NCBI RefSeq assembly: GCF_032452875.1
Contig: NC_083869.1
Coordinates: forward strand, 126,858,001-126,922,000
Reading direction: 5' to 3'
Source of the DNA: Bos javanicus
Taxonomy: Eukaryota; Chordata; Mammalia; Artiodactyla; Bovidae
Length of the DNA stretch: 64,000 nucleotides
The translations under genes were made by a program, and so were the position numbers. Below, in pieces: positions 1 to 8,330 of the stretch; position 1 is the first letter of the stretch; the number at the start of each line of letters is the position of its first letter. Under the pieces are notes generated by a model. The model did not search any database, was not told the origin of the DNA, and saw only the letters and a program-made list of their open reading frames with translations.

Positions 1-734
1 TAGACGTGTCCATCTCAGGGACCTCAGTGGATACTTCTGTGGGGACTGCCAGCCGCTGGGGAGGAATATAGGAACCCATGCCCGCTGCCCTCTCCGCTTC
101 TTCCTGACTGTAGGGCTCCACACTCAGCTGCTTTAGCCTGGGAAAAAAGAATAGGAAATTGAAAGCTGACCAGACGCAAGCTCTGTCTGCCCGGCAACCC
201 ATCCATCAATCCTCTCCTTGCTCCTTCATACCTCTTCTTGTGATCTTTGGATCGGAAGTGGGTCTTCAGGTTGGCAGAATCGATGAAGTACCTCCTGTAG
301 GGATGAGGTGGGTAGGGAGGAGAGTCAGAAGGTGATGCCTCTCAGGTAGGCCTACTTCCCTGACCCTAGCTCATTCGCTGACGCTAGGCTCCGGGCTTGA
401 AGGCATGGGAGGCCGGCAGACCCACATGGGTCCCAAGAGAGGGAAACCCTGCACACCCTGGGCCCGGACCTCACACCTCCGGCCCGTACCGCGGACCCTT
501 CTCCTCCTCAGGCCTGGGCCTGGCCAGAACTCACGCGCAGGCCAGACAGCGATGCAGGCCTCCCCCTGGCAGGTCGGGATCGGGTTCAGCGCCTGGGTCT
601 GGCCGGGGCCGTGTGGCGACCTGGGGCCGCAACTCGCGGTGAATCTCATCCAGGTCCGGCCGCCGCCGCTTCGCCTTCATCTGACGGGCCAAAGAGTGCG
701 CTCGGTGCGCGCCCGTTCGGCGGGAGCGACCCAT
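1..734 (-). CDS. ZNF593: ZNF593, C2H2 zinc-finger protein, 3 exons, 3' end cut by the window
   Basis: Coding exons read on the minus strand are 734-535, 294-232 and 137-1. Donors are GTGAGT (from 534) and GTATG (from 231); acceptors are CTACAG and CCCAG. Exon lengths of 200, 63 and at least 137 nt keep one frame and give 133 residues, with the window ending one base into the next codon. The product starts MGRSRRTGAH, has a basic N-terminus (residues about 11-25) and one zinc finger with C63, C66, H79 and H85. The longer H-x5-H spacing resembles the ZNF593/Bud20 family. The tail EVPEMDTS matches the human C-terminus, where one residue and a stop remain. Established for the family: nuclear/nucleolar protein, yeast Bud20 acts in pre-60S ribosome export, and human ZNF593 was described as modulating Oct-2 DNA binding. 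An in-frame ATG at 869 would add 45 residues, but it lies among promoter motifs, so 734 is preferred. Confidence 0.96.
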
Positions 735-960
735 GATGGGTGACAGCAAGATCAGAGGTCCCAGAACCGAGGTGGGAGGACACGTGGGGGCGCTTCCGGA
801 CGGCTCGATGACGTCATATGACGCTCCGGGACGGGTCGGGCTCCACCGGACCGCCTCTGATGACGTCACTCGCGCGGCTCGCGCTTCGAGCGCCCCCAGG
901 CGGTCGTCGACGTCAGTGACTGAGCTCGGGATCCGGCCTCACCAAGCGTCCTCTTCTGTC
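735..960. promoter_or_regulatory. CpG-rich ZNF593 promoter with CRE-like, E-box and ETS motifs
   Basis: This CpG-rich stretch directly upstream of the ZNF593 start holds an E-box CACGTG (781-786), an ETS-like CTTCCGG (793-799), perfect CREs TGACGTCA at 809-816 and 861-868, and a near-CRE CGACGTCA at 908-915. No TATA box is seen. The layout fits a housekeeping CpG promoter driven by CREB/ATF and ETS factors; use of these sites is inferred. Confidence 0.75.
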
Positions 961-2183
961 ACTGGAGGGGGCTCGGTGGTGTGAGCCGTGCGGGCATTTC
1001 GGCCAGTCCCCTGGCCAAACCCATCCAGCCTGGCCCAACCGATTTCAGCGCCGTCCTCTGGCCTTGTCACACCTTCCTGGTTCCCCCATCTTAGATTCCG
1101 CGGTTGAGGGGAGAGGGGGAATAATGTTGCATCTCTGGGAGGCACTGAAAAATGTCTTGTGATGTGAATAAATGAATAAGTAAGAGTGAAGACGTTTGGG
1201 ATCCCAGCTCCCACAGGGCGCCGAGATCTCTCTGGTCCTTGAGAAAGCCCTCGCCATTTGAAACCCCTCCCCAGTTATTCCTCCTAGAGATCACAGTGCC
1301 CTGTCAGAGACTCAAGGGGGTCAGCTCCTCTCACAAGAAGAGGAGATTCTCACAGAAGGACCTCCCATCTTTGACCCCTTGCTCTGAGCCCTGGACTGTC
1401 AGGCGTGGGCTGGCATCAAAGAGAGAGATCAGCCTAGATGGTGTGTGCTCAGTCTGGGGAGAGGGCCAGAGAGCCTTTCCCCATGCATCAGAGCTGGGTG
1501 CCTTTTTCCTTCCAGGTTGACCACAGGAACTCAGCAATAATTCAGGGGCTCCAGTTCTTTGGAACCTGTTGCCAGGAAACAGGGAGACCAGCACGTGCAT
1601 CCCTGGGGAGAGGAATCAGTTTCCAGCCCAAAGCGGTGAAATGTAAGCCCAGGGCACCCACTGGGAGCCTTGGGGCCTTCCCACTCCAGACCATACAGGC
1701 TGAGTGAAGGTATAGGGCAGGGCCCTGTTGAGGGTACGGCCCTGTTGAGGGCACAGCTGGTATGGCTACAGCCGCAGAGGCACCACTGTGGGTCCTAAGC
1801 CCAAAGACTTTGTAAATAGAATTCGTGAATGGAAAAGAATTTTTCTGGAGCCTTTCCAAATAATCAAATTCAAGAACTCCTAGGCCCAGGAAGGAGGCTT
1901 CTGTAAAGAAAGATGTCTTCATTATGTTTTCATTATTCTTGCAAATATGGGTCAAGATAAGGGGCTGAAGGGGCAGAAGCTGGGTCTCACCACAGACTCT
2001 TTTGGATCGGGTTCACCTGCTGGGCACTGTGCCATCTGGGGAAGCTGGTGCATCTTTAATGAGGTCACCTGATGCTTGGGACAGGCTCTCAGACTCACCA
2101 GGTTCCTGGAGCCAGACTCACTGGGTGCCCCCTGAACCACCAGCTTCCCGTGCCTGGGTGCCAGGCCTATTTCCCATGCAGCC
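961..2183. other. Intergenic space between ZNF593 and C1orf232, no gene recognised
   Basis: Mostly unique sequence. Short open frames occur on both strands (the longest about 137 codons, minus, 1542-1955) but none resembles a known protein or has supporting splice context. The transcription start of the gene beginning at 2184 must lie here or close by, but no clear core-promoter motif is visible. Confidence 0.5.
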
Positions 2184-5100
2184 ATGAGCCAGGCCTTCTG
2201 GAAAACCTACAAGTCCAAAGTGCTACAGACCCTGAGTGGGGAATCTGAGGAGGGCCTGGCAGAGGAGGTGGGTACCATCCTGCTTGCTGGATGGGGCATG
2301 GGCAGAGGGGCAGCAGGAGTGAAAGGTACAGAGAAGAAGAAGGGACTGGTTCTGAGGAGGGAGGGGAGAGAAAGAGCCATTGACTTGTGTGGAAGCAACT
2401 GGCAATACAGGGATGACCAATGGCATGGTGCACTGGCAGAAAGTCAGGACATTCCAGCAAACCAAAGAAGAAGGGAAGACTTGGGGGGGGGCACCTGAGG
2501 AGTGGTCAGCGTCTCCAAAGATCTCAAGGGCTGCCACATGGACGGGATCCTTTTAGGACCCAAGGGCAGCACCCATGCAGATACACTCAGTTTGACACAC
2601 GTTTCTAACGGGCAGAGCTGAGCAGAAGTGGGATGATTTGCTTTGAGAGGAAGGGAGCCCCTAGGACTGGCGGCAGGATAAGCAGCATTTGTTACACTGA
2701 GGGTCACTGTAGCAGCTCAGATCAGAGCCATTACTTGGACCATGTTTGTTCTGACATTAAAAAAAAGGTTTTTGAAAAGAGTTTTACCTCTGGAAAGTAA
2801 AAGTGAAAGTCGCTCAGTCCTGTCTGACTCTTTGTGACCCTATGGACTGTAGCCTGCCAGGCTCCTCTGTCCATGGAATTCTCCAGGCAAGAATACTGGA
2901 GTGGGTCGCTGTTCCCTTCTCCAGGGGATCCTCCCAACCCAGGGATTGAACCCAGGTCTCCTGCACTGCAGGTGGATTCTTTACCATCTGAGCCCCCAGG
3001 GATGGCAGTTACACAAATAGACACGGCAGAGGCAGGAATTAGTTTCAGGGTGTGTGTATGTCAGTGTGAATAAATGTATGTCTACACAGGTTGGTATCCA
3101 GGGCTGACCCTGTGTAGAAGTGTCTGTGGGTCAGTATAGGGATTGGTTTCTGTGTGGAATCCCCAGGTAAGGTGTGTGTGTGTGCAGGTGTGAACAGGTT
3201 ATAGGCATTTTCAGGTGTATACCTTTGAGGCAGAAGACTATGGAAGCATTCACAGGTATTGTGTTTGTATGGTATGCGTGTTTGGGTGTGTGTGTACATC
3301 TGTGTTTTAGTGTCTGTGAATGGGTGAAGTTTTGTGTGCTGAGTGGGCTTCCATGCACCTGTCTGCAGTTGTGGAAGAGCACAGGTGTGAACTGTATGAG
3401 CATCCTTGGGTAAGTGTCTCACAGCACATGTATCTATATACAGGTGAAGAGCTGTAGCCATATGGAGGCACACTCATGTATAGGTGTGTGTCTCCATTGG
3501 CGTGCAAGCCTTTGTCCATGTGTGTGGCAGTGTGTATGAATGTGTCTGTGGGTGAGCAGGTATGTGAGCTCAAAGGTGTCTGCAAGGATCTACTCTACAG
3601 GTAATGTGTATGACAGGTAGTTTTGCATAGAGGTACAAACACCTGTGTGCAGTTTTGGAGGGTGTCAGGGGGCTAGGTGTGTCTTGTTTCCATGGGGTTT
3701 CAAGTTCTGGTCTGTGTGCATCAGGCTGGCAGGAGGGAAGGGAGGTCGTATTCCTCTGGGGCCTCTCTCATACTGGGTGGGGGTCTTGTGTCCCAGAAGG
3801 AGAACCCAGTGTTAGTGGAGTCTGAGATGGCAGAACCCACTGAAGAGGCCTTCAACCCCATGTCACAGCTGGCCCGCCGGGTGAGTTCTGCTTTTTTCCG
3901 CCCCAATCCTGGGGAACTGGGCAGAAGCCTCTGTGGAGTCCTGGGAGGTGTGCTGGGGCCCTCCTTGACCCTCAGCCCCTCTCTCCCAGGTTCAGGGAGT
4001 CGGGGTGAAAGGTTGGCTGACGATGTCATCTTTGTTTAACAAAGAAGATGAGGACAAGCTGCTGCCACCGGAGCCCTGTGCTGACCAGTACGTGTGTGTT
4101 TCGGGGGAGGCCGTCTGAAACAGACCTGGGGACCCTCTTCTCCCATGTCCTTTCCTTCTGTTTTGTCTTTCTGACCATGGAGGACTGGGGAGGGCCAGCC
4201 CCTGGCTGTTCCTGTTTCTCTCTCTCTCAGCAGGAAAGAGGCCAATCTGGGAGATTAGATTAGATCTCAGGAGGAATTTACCAGCTGTTGGGATTGAGAT
4301 GCTAGAAGGTATTACTGTGTCTCTCCCCATCCATGTGGGAGGGGTCACCTCCCTAGAATAAGGGAAACCAGGAGAGAAGTTTTAGGTGTTTGGAACAGAG
4401 AGTGGTTCAGATCAGTGGTTCTTAAGTATTGGTCTAAACGCTCATCCTCCCAGGGAACTTGAGACAGACAGATTCCCAGACCTTCCTTCAAAGATTCTGA
4501 TTCAATGGGTGTTGGCTGAGGCCGGGGATCTATATTTTCAGCGAGCTCTCTTTAGACTTGAGGGTAACAGTTTAGGAACCCCTGTCTTAGCGAGTCCTTG
4601 ATGCTCGGGGCCACAGGGTCAGATCCAGGGTCTGATCTCCCCCCTAGCTCTGTTCTGGGACACACTCCATTTCTGCCCTTTCCTCCAGCCCAGTCACACT
4701 TCCCTTTTGACATCCCCCCTATTCCTTTCTTCCTTAGGGTTCCCCCGACCCGCCCATCTCTCTTGCCGCAGGGTTCCTTTTCTCTCTCCTGCCCATGGAC
4801 TCAAGCTTCAACACCATTCCTGATTGCCCTTCCCGACATCTCCTTGCTACCTCCCGAGTCTCCCTCTCCCCTAAGCCTTTGATCTAGGCCCTTCTCCTTC
4901 CTCGGGGTCCCTGCACCCGTCCTCTCCCCAGCGTCCCCCATTTTTCTGGACCCTCTTTCCCTCCATCCGGGAAACCAGACCCCTGTTCCCGCCCCGCCCC
5001 TTTCCCCCGGGCTCTGCGGGTTTTCCCGAAGGACCGCCTCCAGAATCTGACCGCGTCCCTCCCCTACCCCGATCGGGTGCCACCACCACCTCCCATCCTT

Positions 5101-5945
5101 CCGCCCGCTCCTCTCTCAGGGCTCCTCCCCACCTTCCCGCAGCCTCCATCTCCCCTGCTCTGGCCTCCTCCCTCTCCCTGAGTACCAACTCTGACCCCGT
5201 GAGCCCGGCTCTCTCCCCACGGATCCTGATCGCGACCCTTTTTCCCAGCGAAAGTGAAAGTCGCTCAGTCGTGTCTGACCGACTGCGACCCCATGGACTA
5301 TACAGTCCATGGAATTCCTCAGGCCAGAATACTGGAATGGGTAGCTGTTCCCTTCTCCAGGGGATCTTCCCAACCCAGGGATCGAACCCTGGTCTCCCGC
5401 ATTGCGGGCGAATTCTTTACCAGCTGAGCCACGAGGGAAGCCCAGACCCCCTCACCTAATGCCCTGACCCCTATCCCAGTAGCCTCTGAGTACTCCTCTC
5501 GCCTCCATGCCCTGACCTCCTCCCAGTCTCCCGGGTCTCTCCTCCCTCCCAGCCCTCGACCTCGCCCGGGCCCCACTGGCCCCACGATAGGTCCCCTGAC
5601 CCCGCCTCCTGTCCTTTGGCCTCTCCGGGGCCTCCCGGCCAGCCCCTGACCCCGCCTCTCTCCCGCAGCCCGCTGGCTGCGCAGCCCGCCCCGCAGGCGG
5701 CGGCCGAGGCGCGCGGGCCGGGCTTCTGGGACGCGTTCACCAGCAGGTGGCAGCAGCAGCAGGCGGCCGCCGCGTCCATGCTGCGCGGAGCGGAGCCCAC
5801 CCCGGAGCCGGACCCCGAAGCCGGGGACGAGGCCGCCGAGCGCCCCGAGCCGCGCGAAGCTGATCCCGTGGCCGGTTTCAAGTGGGGCTTCCTCACTCAC
5901 AAACTGGCCGAGATGAGGGTGAAAGCGGCACCCAAGGGCGACTAG
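2184..5945 (+). CDS. C1orf232: C1orf232 orthologue, uncharacterised 180-aa protein, 4 exons
   Basis: Coding exons are 2184-2267, 3797-3880, 3990-4087 and 5669-5945 (stop TAG 5943-5945). Junctions are GAG|GTGGGT, TCCCAG|AAG, CGG|GTGAGT, CTCCCAG|GTT, CA|GTACGT and CCCGCAG|C. The exons sum to 543 nt, so 180 residues in one frame. The product starts MSQAFWKTYKSKVLQTLSGE and ends KLAEMRVKAAPKGD. It matches what I recall of human C1orf232 almost throughout. No signal peptide or membrane segment is seen. Exon 3 encodes a glycine/valine-rich stretch followed by an acidic LFNKEDEDKLL segment. Exon 4 carries an Ala/Gln-rich run (RWQQQQAAAA) and a conserved FKWGFLTHKLAEM motif. Function is unknown; the soluble, low-complexity, charged make-up suggests an intracellular protein. 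Exons 1 and 2 are both exactly 84 nt and phase 0. Neighbours are ZNF593 upstream on the other strand and FAM110D tail-to-tail downstream. Confidence 0.92.
2799..3003 (-). mobile_element. Bov-tA SINE, minus orientation
   Basis: The tail-side GAAAGTGAAAGTCGCTCAGT is at the left and the tRNA-Glu-like head (reverse of GGTGGCTCAG...GGTTCAATCCC) at the right. It sits in C1orf232 intron 1, antisense to the gene. Confidence 0.9.
3040..3665. repeat. Degenerate TG-rich tract in C1orf232 intron 1
   Basis: About 600 bp made of irregular GTGT, TGTGTGTG, AGGTGTG and TGTATG units, strongly purine-pyrimidine alternating on the plus strand. It looks like an old, decayed (TG)n or minisatellite-type expansion. 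The CA-rich complement produces spurious His/Thr-rich frames on the minus strand. Confidence 0.75.
4405..4595. mobile_element. hAT-Charlie MER5-like DNA transposon fossil
   Basis: Begins with CAGTGGTTCTTAAGTATTGG and contains GATTCTGATTCAATGGGTGT, the layout of the MER5A family (terminal CAGTGGTTCTCAA and internal TTTCTGATTCAGTAGGT). It is degenerate and non-autonomous, in C1orf232 intron 3. Confidence 0.65.
5250..5443 (-). mobile_element. Bov-tA SINE, short-body variant, minus orientation
   Basis: Runs from GAAAGTGAAAGTCGCTCAGT to GAGCCACGAGGGAAGCCCA. The central body is shortened so that CCATGGACT-ATAC-AGTCCATGG forms a perfect 9 bp-arm palindrome. The same body shortening recurs in the copy near 63.9 kb, so it marks a Bov-tA subtype rather than a local event. 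Lies in C1orf232 intron 3, about 225 bp before exon 4. Confidence 0.9.
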
Positions 5946-5987
5946 CCGGCCGGCTGGCCGAACTGGGCGCCCGCTCCTCCCCTTCCG

Positions 5988-6494
5988 GATAAAAACCTGG
6001 CCTGACACCTCTGGTGACCGCGTGCTTTTATGTCCGGACGGAGAAGGCTGCTTTGGGGTGGGCAACCTCAGGCCCGGGTCCAACTGGAGTGGTCCTCGCC
6101 TTGTGCCCCCACAAACCTACAGGGAGAAAAACGACCAGGGACATCCCTGGTATCAGTACAGATTGTATTCGATTTGGGGCACCATCTTACCAGTATGGAC
6201 AGGTCTTGCCGCCCTCTCCAGCCGCTTTTAATTCGACACTTTGCTTGTGGCCTTGTCCCTGTACTAGGGGAAGGTCAGAGACTAACAAGAGAACCCCGAC
6301 TACCAGCGGGTCCCACGCAAGGTGATAGGTTGAGGCCCCAAAATCAGGCTGTACTTGGGAGCTCAGAGGAGATGAGACCGGCTGGGAAATTCAGGAGTTC
6401 CCGAGAGAGAGCTAGAGAACGCATATACGGAATCTTAGCTGAGTGGAAAGAAAGGGGAAGGTAACCCGCCTAAAAGGAAGAGGAAGTGAATAAA
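5988..6494 (+). terminator. Candidate polyadenylation signals for C1orf232
   Basis: Two candidates follow the stop codon: a weak variant GATAAA at 5988-5993 followed by GT-rich sequence, and a canonical AATAAA at 6489-6494. The second would give a 3' UTR of about 560 nt. The sequence alone does not decide between them. Confidence 0.4.
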
Positions 6495-6603
6495 GACTTG
6501 GAGGTGTGAACGTGTGAGGAAAACAGGTGACCTTGTTTTAAGGGAAAGAAAGGCAGTGATGAGGTGAGGCTGTGGGCTGGCAAAATCCTGGTTTGAAAAG
6601 TCC

Positions 6604-7066
6604 TTTATTATCCTGATTCTGGATTCACCACATTTCAGTCCTTCCTACCGAGTAACCAAAATGGGCGGCAAAGCTCCAGGAATGAGGGCCTTCAGGGACT
6701 AGTGAACCCCAGATTTCTGGGAGCAGACCCCTCCCTCAACCTCTATCCCCCAAAATAGTTTGGACCCCACCCCTGTGGTGGGGCGCGGTCAGTGGCAGAG
6801 ATGATCATAATAGTGTTACTGTTAGTATTATGCTAATTCGGTAGTGGTCCTAGAGGCTTCGTTTACTTAGCACTTCCTCAACTTTGCCAAGCGCTTTGTG
6901 ACCATTTCAATACTTTGATCAACCGAGGGGGTGTCGCTGCGGTTCCCAGAGGCGGAGTGCTGGCCCAGGGTCACACACTCAGTCTGGAAGCCACACTCCA
7001 AAACCCTGGCGCATCTGCCCTGTAATCCAACCTTCCGAGTCCGTTAAAGAACGTTTTGGCTTTATT
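6604..7066 (-). terminator. Candidate polyadenylation signals for FAM110D
   Basis: On the minus strand AATAAA occurs at 7066-7061 (about 300 nt past the FAM110D stop) and again at 6609-6604. Either could end the FAM110D mRNA, making it convergent with C1orf232 across a gap of a few hundred bases. Confidence 0.4.
6850..7040 (-). mobile_element. MIR SINE fragment, minus orientation
   Basis: Contains TTAGCACTTCCTCAACTTTG, GCCAAGCGCTTTGTGACC and CCCAGGGTCACACACTCAGT in the order of a reversed MIR. Ancient and degenerate; it overlaps the probable FAM110D 3' end. Confidence 0.6.
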
Positions 7067-7364
7067 CAGCAGGTTCTCTGATCTCCCAACCCAGTCTTCA
7101 CTCACCTCCCGGCCTCCACAGGGGCCGCGAGGCCGGCTACCTCCCCGTCCTCAGTCTGCGCTGGGAAGGGCCTTCGGAACCGTTTGGTCCCAAGCTCCGA
7201 AGGTTCAAGAGTGGACGCCGCGATCCAGAGGGAAGGGCTTGCCCCAAAGCACTCGACGCGTGAGGCAGGGAGCCCCTGCCCTTGCCCGGGTCCAGCCCCG
7301 CGCCCGCTCCTTGCCCTTCCCCGGACCGCCAACTCCAGGAGAGCCGGCCCCCGAGCGGCGGCGG

Positions 7365-8177
7365 TCACACCTCGGACTCGCGCGGTGGCCCGCGGGCGCG
7401 CTGGCAGCCGTACAGCCACTGGATGACGCGCGCGTTGCGCTCCACCACCGACACCTGGGGGCGCCCGTCCCGCTCCGAGCCCGCCGCCGCTGAGCCGCCG
7501 CCCTCCGCACCGTCCCGGCGATCTGCGCCGCCCTCGCTGGACGTCCAGTCGCTGGCGTCTCCGGAGCCCGGCGGCGGCGACGTTCCGGGCTGGGGGCTGG
7601 CGTCGGCGCCCCAGCTCTGCGGAGAGAAGCGCTCGGCTCCCAGCACCTCCACGAGCGCGCGCTCCAGGCCGCAGTAGTTGAAGAAGCGCTCCTTCTCCGA
7701 CAGGGGCAGCGAGCACGTGGGGCACAATGCCCGCTTTCCCGCCGCTTCCGGGGCATCTTGGGGCGCGGTCCATCCCCCGGGAGCCGCGGGTCGCTCCGAT
7801 GAGCCTGCGCTGCTCGAGGCGACGTCTCGGGGGCTGCCCAGGAAGAGGCGCCGCACCAGCCCCTGGCCCTTGGCATTCTCTTTGTTCACCGAAGCCTTAC
7901 AGTCCCGCTTCTGGCGGTAGAAGATGAGGGAATCAGGCCTTGGCAGTCGCCTGCCACTGCCCCGGCGGGCGGGCCTGGGCGTTCTGGGCGATGGAGGGGG
8001 CCCCAGCTCGTTGCAAGCGTGCGGGGTGAGCGGCCCGGGACCCCCACGCAGAGCCGGCTCCTGGCGTCGCGCGATCACCTGGTGCGTCTTGACATACTTG
8101 GCTTTGTCGGCCTCCAGCCTCTCCACTGCGCTGGGGGTCCGTCCCCGGGACGGGGTGGAGGGAGAGGCCAGGAGCAT
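7365..8177 (-). CDS. FAM110D: FAM110D, FAM110-family protein, single coding exon
   Basis: A 270-residue frame from ATG at 8177-8175 to TGA at 7367-7365, starting MLLASPSTPSRGRTPSAVER and ending RARGPPRESEV; it agrees closely with human FAM110D. Visible FAM110 blocks are the N-terminal LEADKAKYVKTHQVIARRQE (residues 21-40), DSLIFYRQKRDCKASVNKEN (about 82-101), a Cys-containing LCPTCSLPLSEKERFFNYCG (151-170) and the C-terminal VVERNARVIQWLYGCQRAR. Between them it is Pro/Ser/Gly-rich and probably disordered. Established for the family: FAM110A-C associate with centrosomes or spindle poles and FAM110A/B overexpression affects cell-cycle progression; FAM110D is little studied. The reading frame stays open to an upstream ATG at 8330 (51 extra residues), but the conserved start at 8177 is preferred. 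The whole CDS is CpG-rich. Confidence 0.96.
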   Translation of the reverse strand: MLLASPSTPSRGRTPSAVERLEADKAKYVKTHQVIARRQEPALRGGPGPLTPHACNELGPPPSPRTPRPARRGSGRRLPRPDSLIFYRQKRDCKASVNKENAKGQGLVRRLFLGSPRDVASSSAGSSERPAAPGGWTAPQDAPEAAGKRALCPTCSLPLSEKERFFNYCGLERALVEVLGAERFSPQSWGADASPQPGTSPPPGSGDASDWTSSEGGADRRDGAEGGGSAAAGSERDGRPQVSVVERNARVIQWLYGCQRARGPPRESEV

Positions 8178-8330
8178 TTTAGCAGAACTGGGCAGGACAG
8201 TGCTCCATAAGCCACTGGAGGCAGGCAGATAGTGAAGGAACTGAGAGCAATTGGCTGGGGCTCCCTGGGACCTGCTGGGGAAAGAGGAGTGGTCAGGGGG
8301 AGAGGTAGGAGATGACTCTCCTGAAGGCAT

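Noticed and set aside
735..869. In-frame N-terminal extension of ZNF593 (start at 869)
   Set aside because: The region holds promoter motifs and the human protein begins at MGRSRR; the extension is probably upstream noncoding sequence.
1542..1955. 137-codon minus-strand frame
   Set aside because: No recognisable domain, no splice or promoter context, and located in unique intergenic sequence; most likely chance.
3045..3585. His/Thr-rich frames over 90-142 codons
   Set aside because: Direct translation of the TG/CA-rich tract.
5319..6083. 254-codon open frame on the minus strand
   Set aside because: It is antisense to C1orf232 exon 4 and a Bov-tA in GC-rich DNA; no family resemblance and composition explains the length.
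7102..7876. Long GC-rich frames overlapping FAM110D in other frames
   Set aside because: Arg/Ala/Pro-rich shadows of the CpG-rich FAM110D coding exon.
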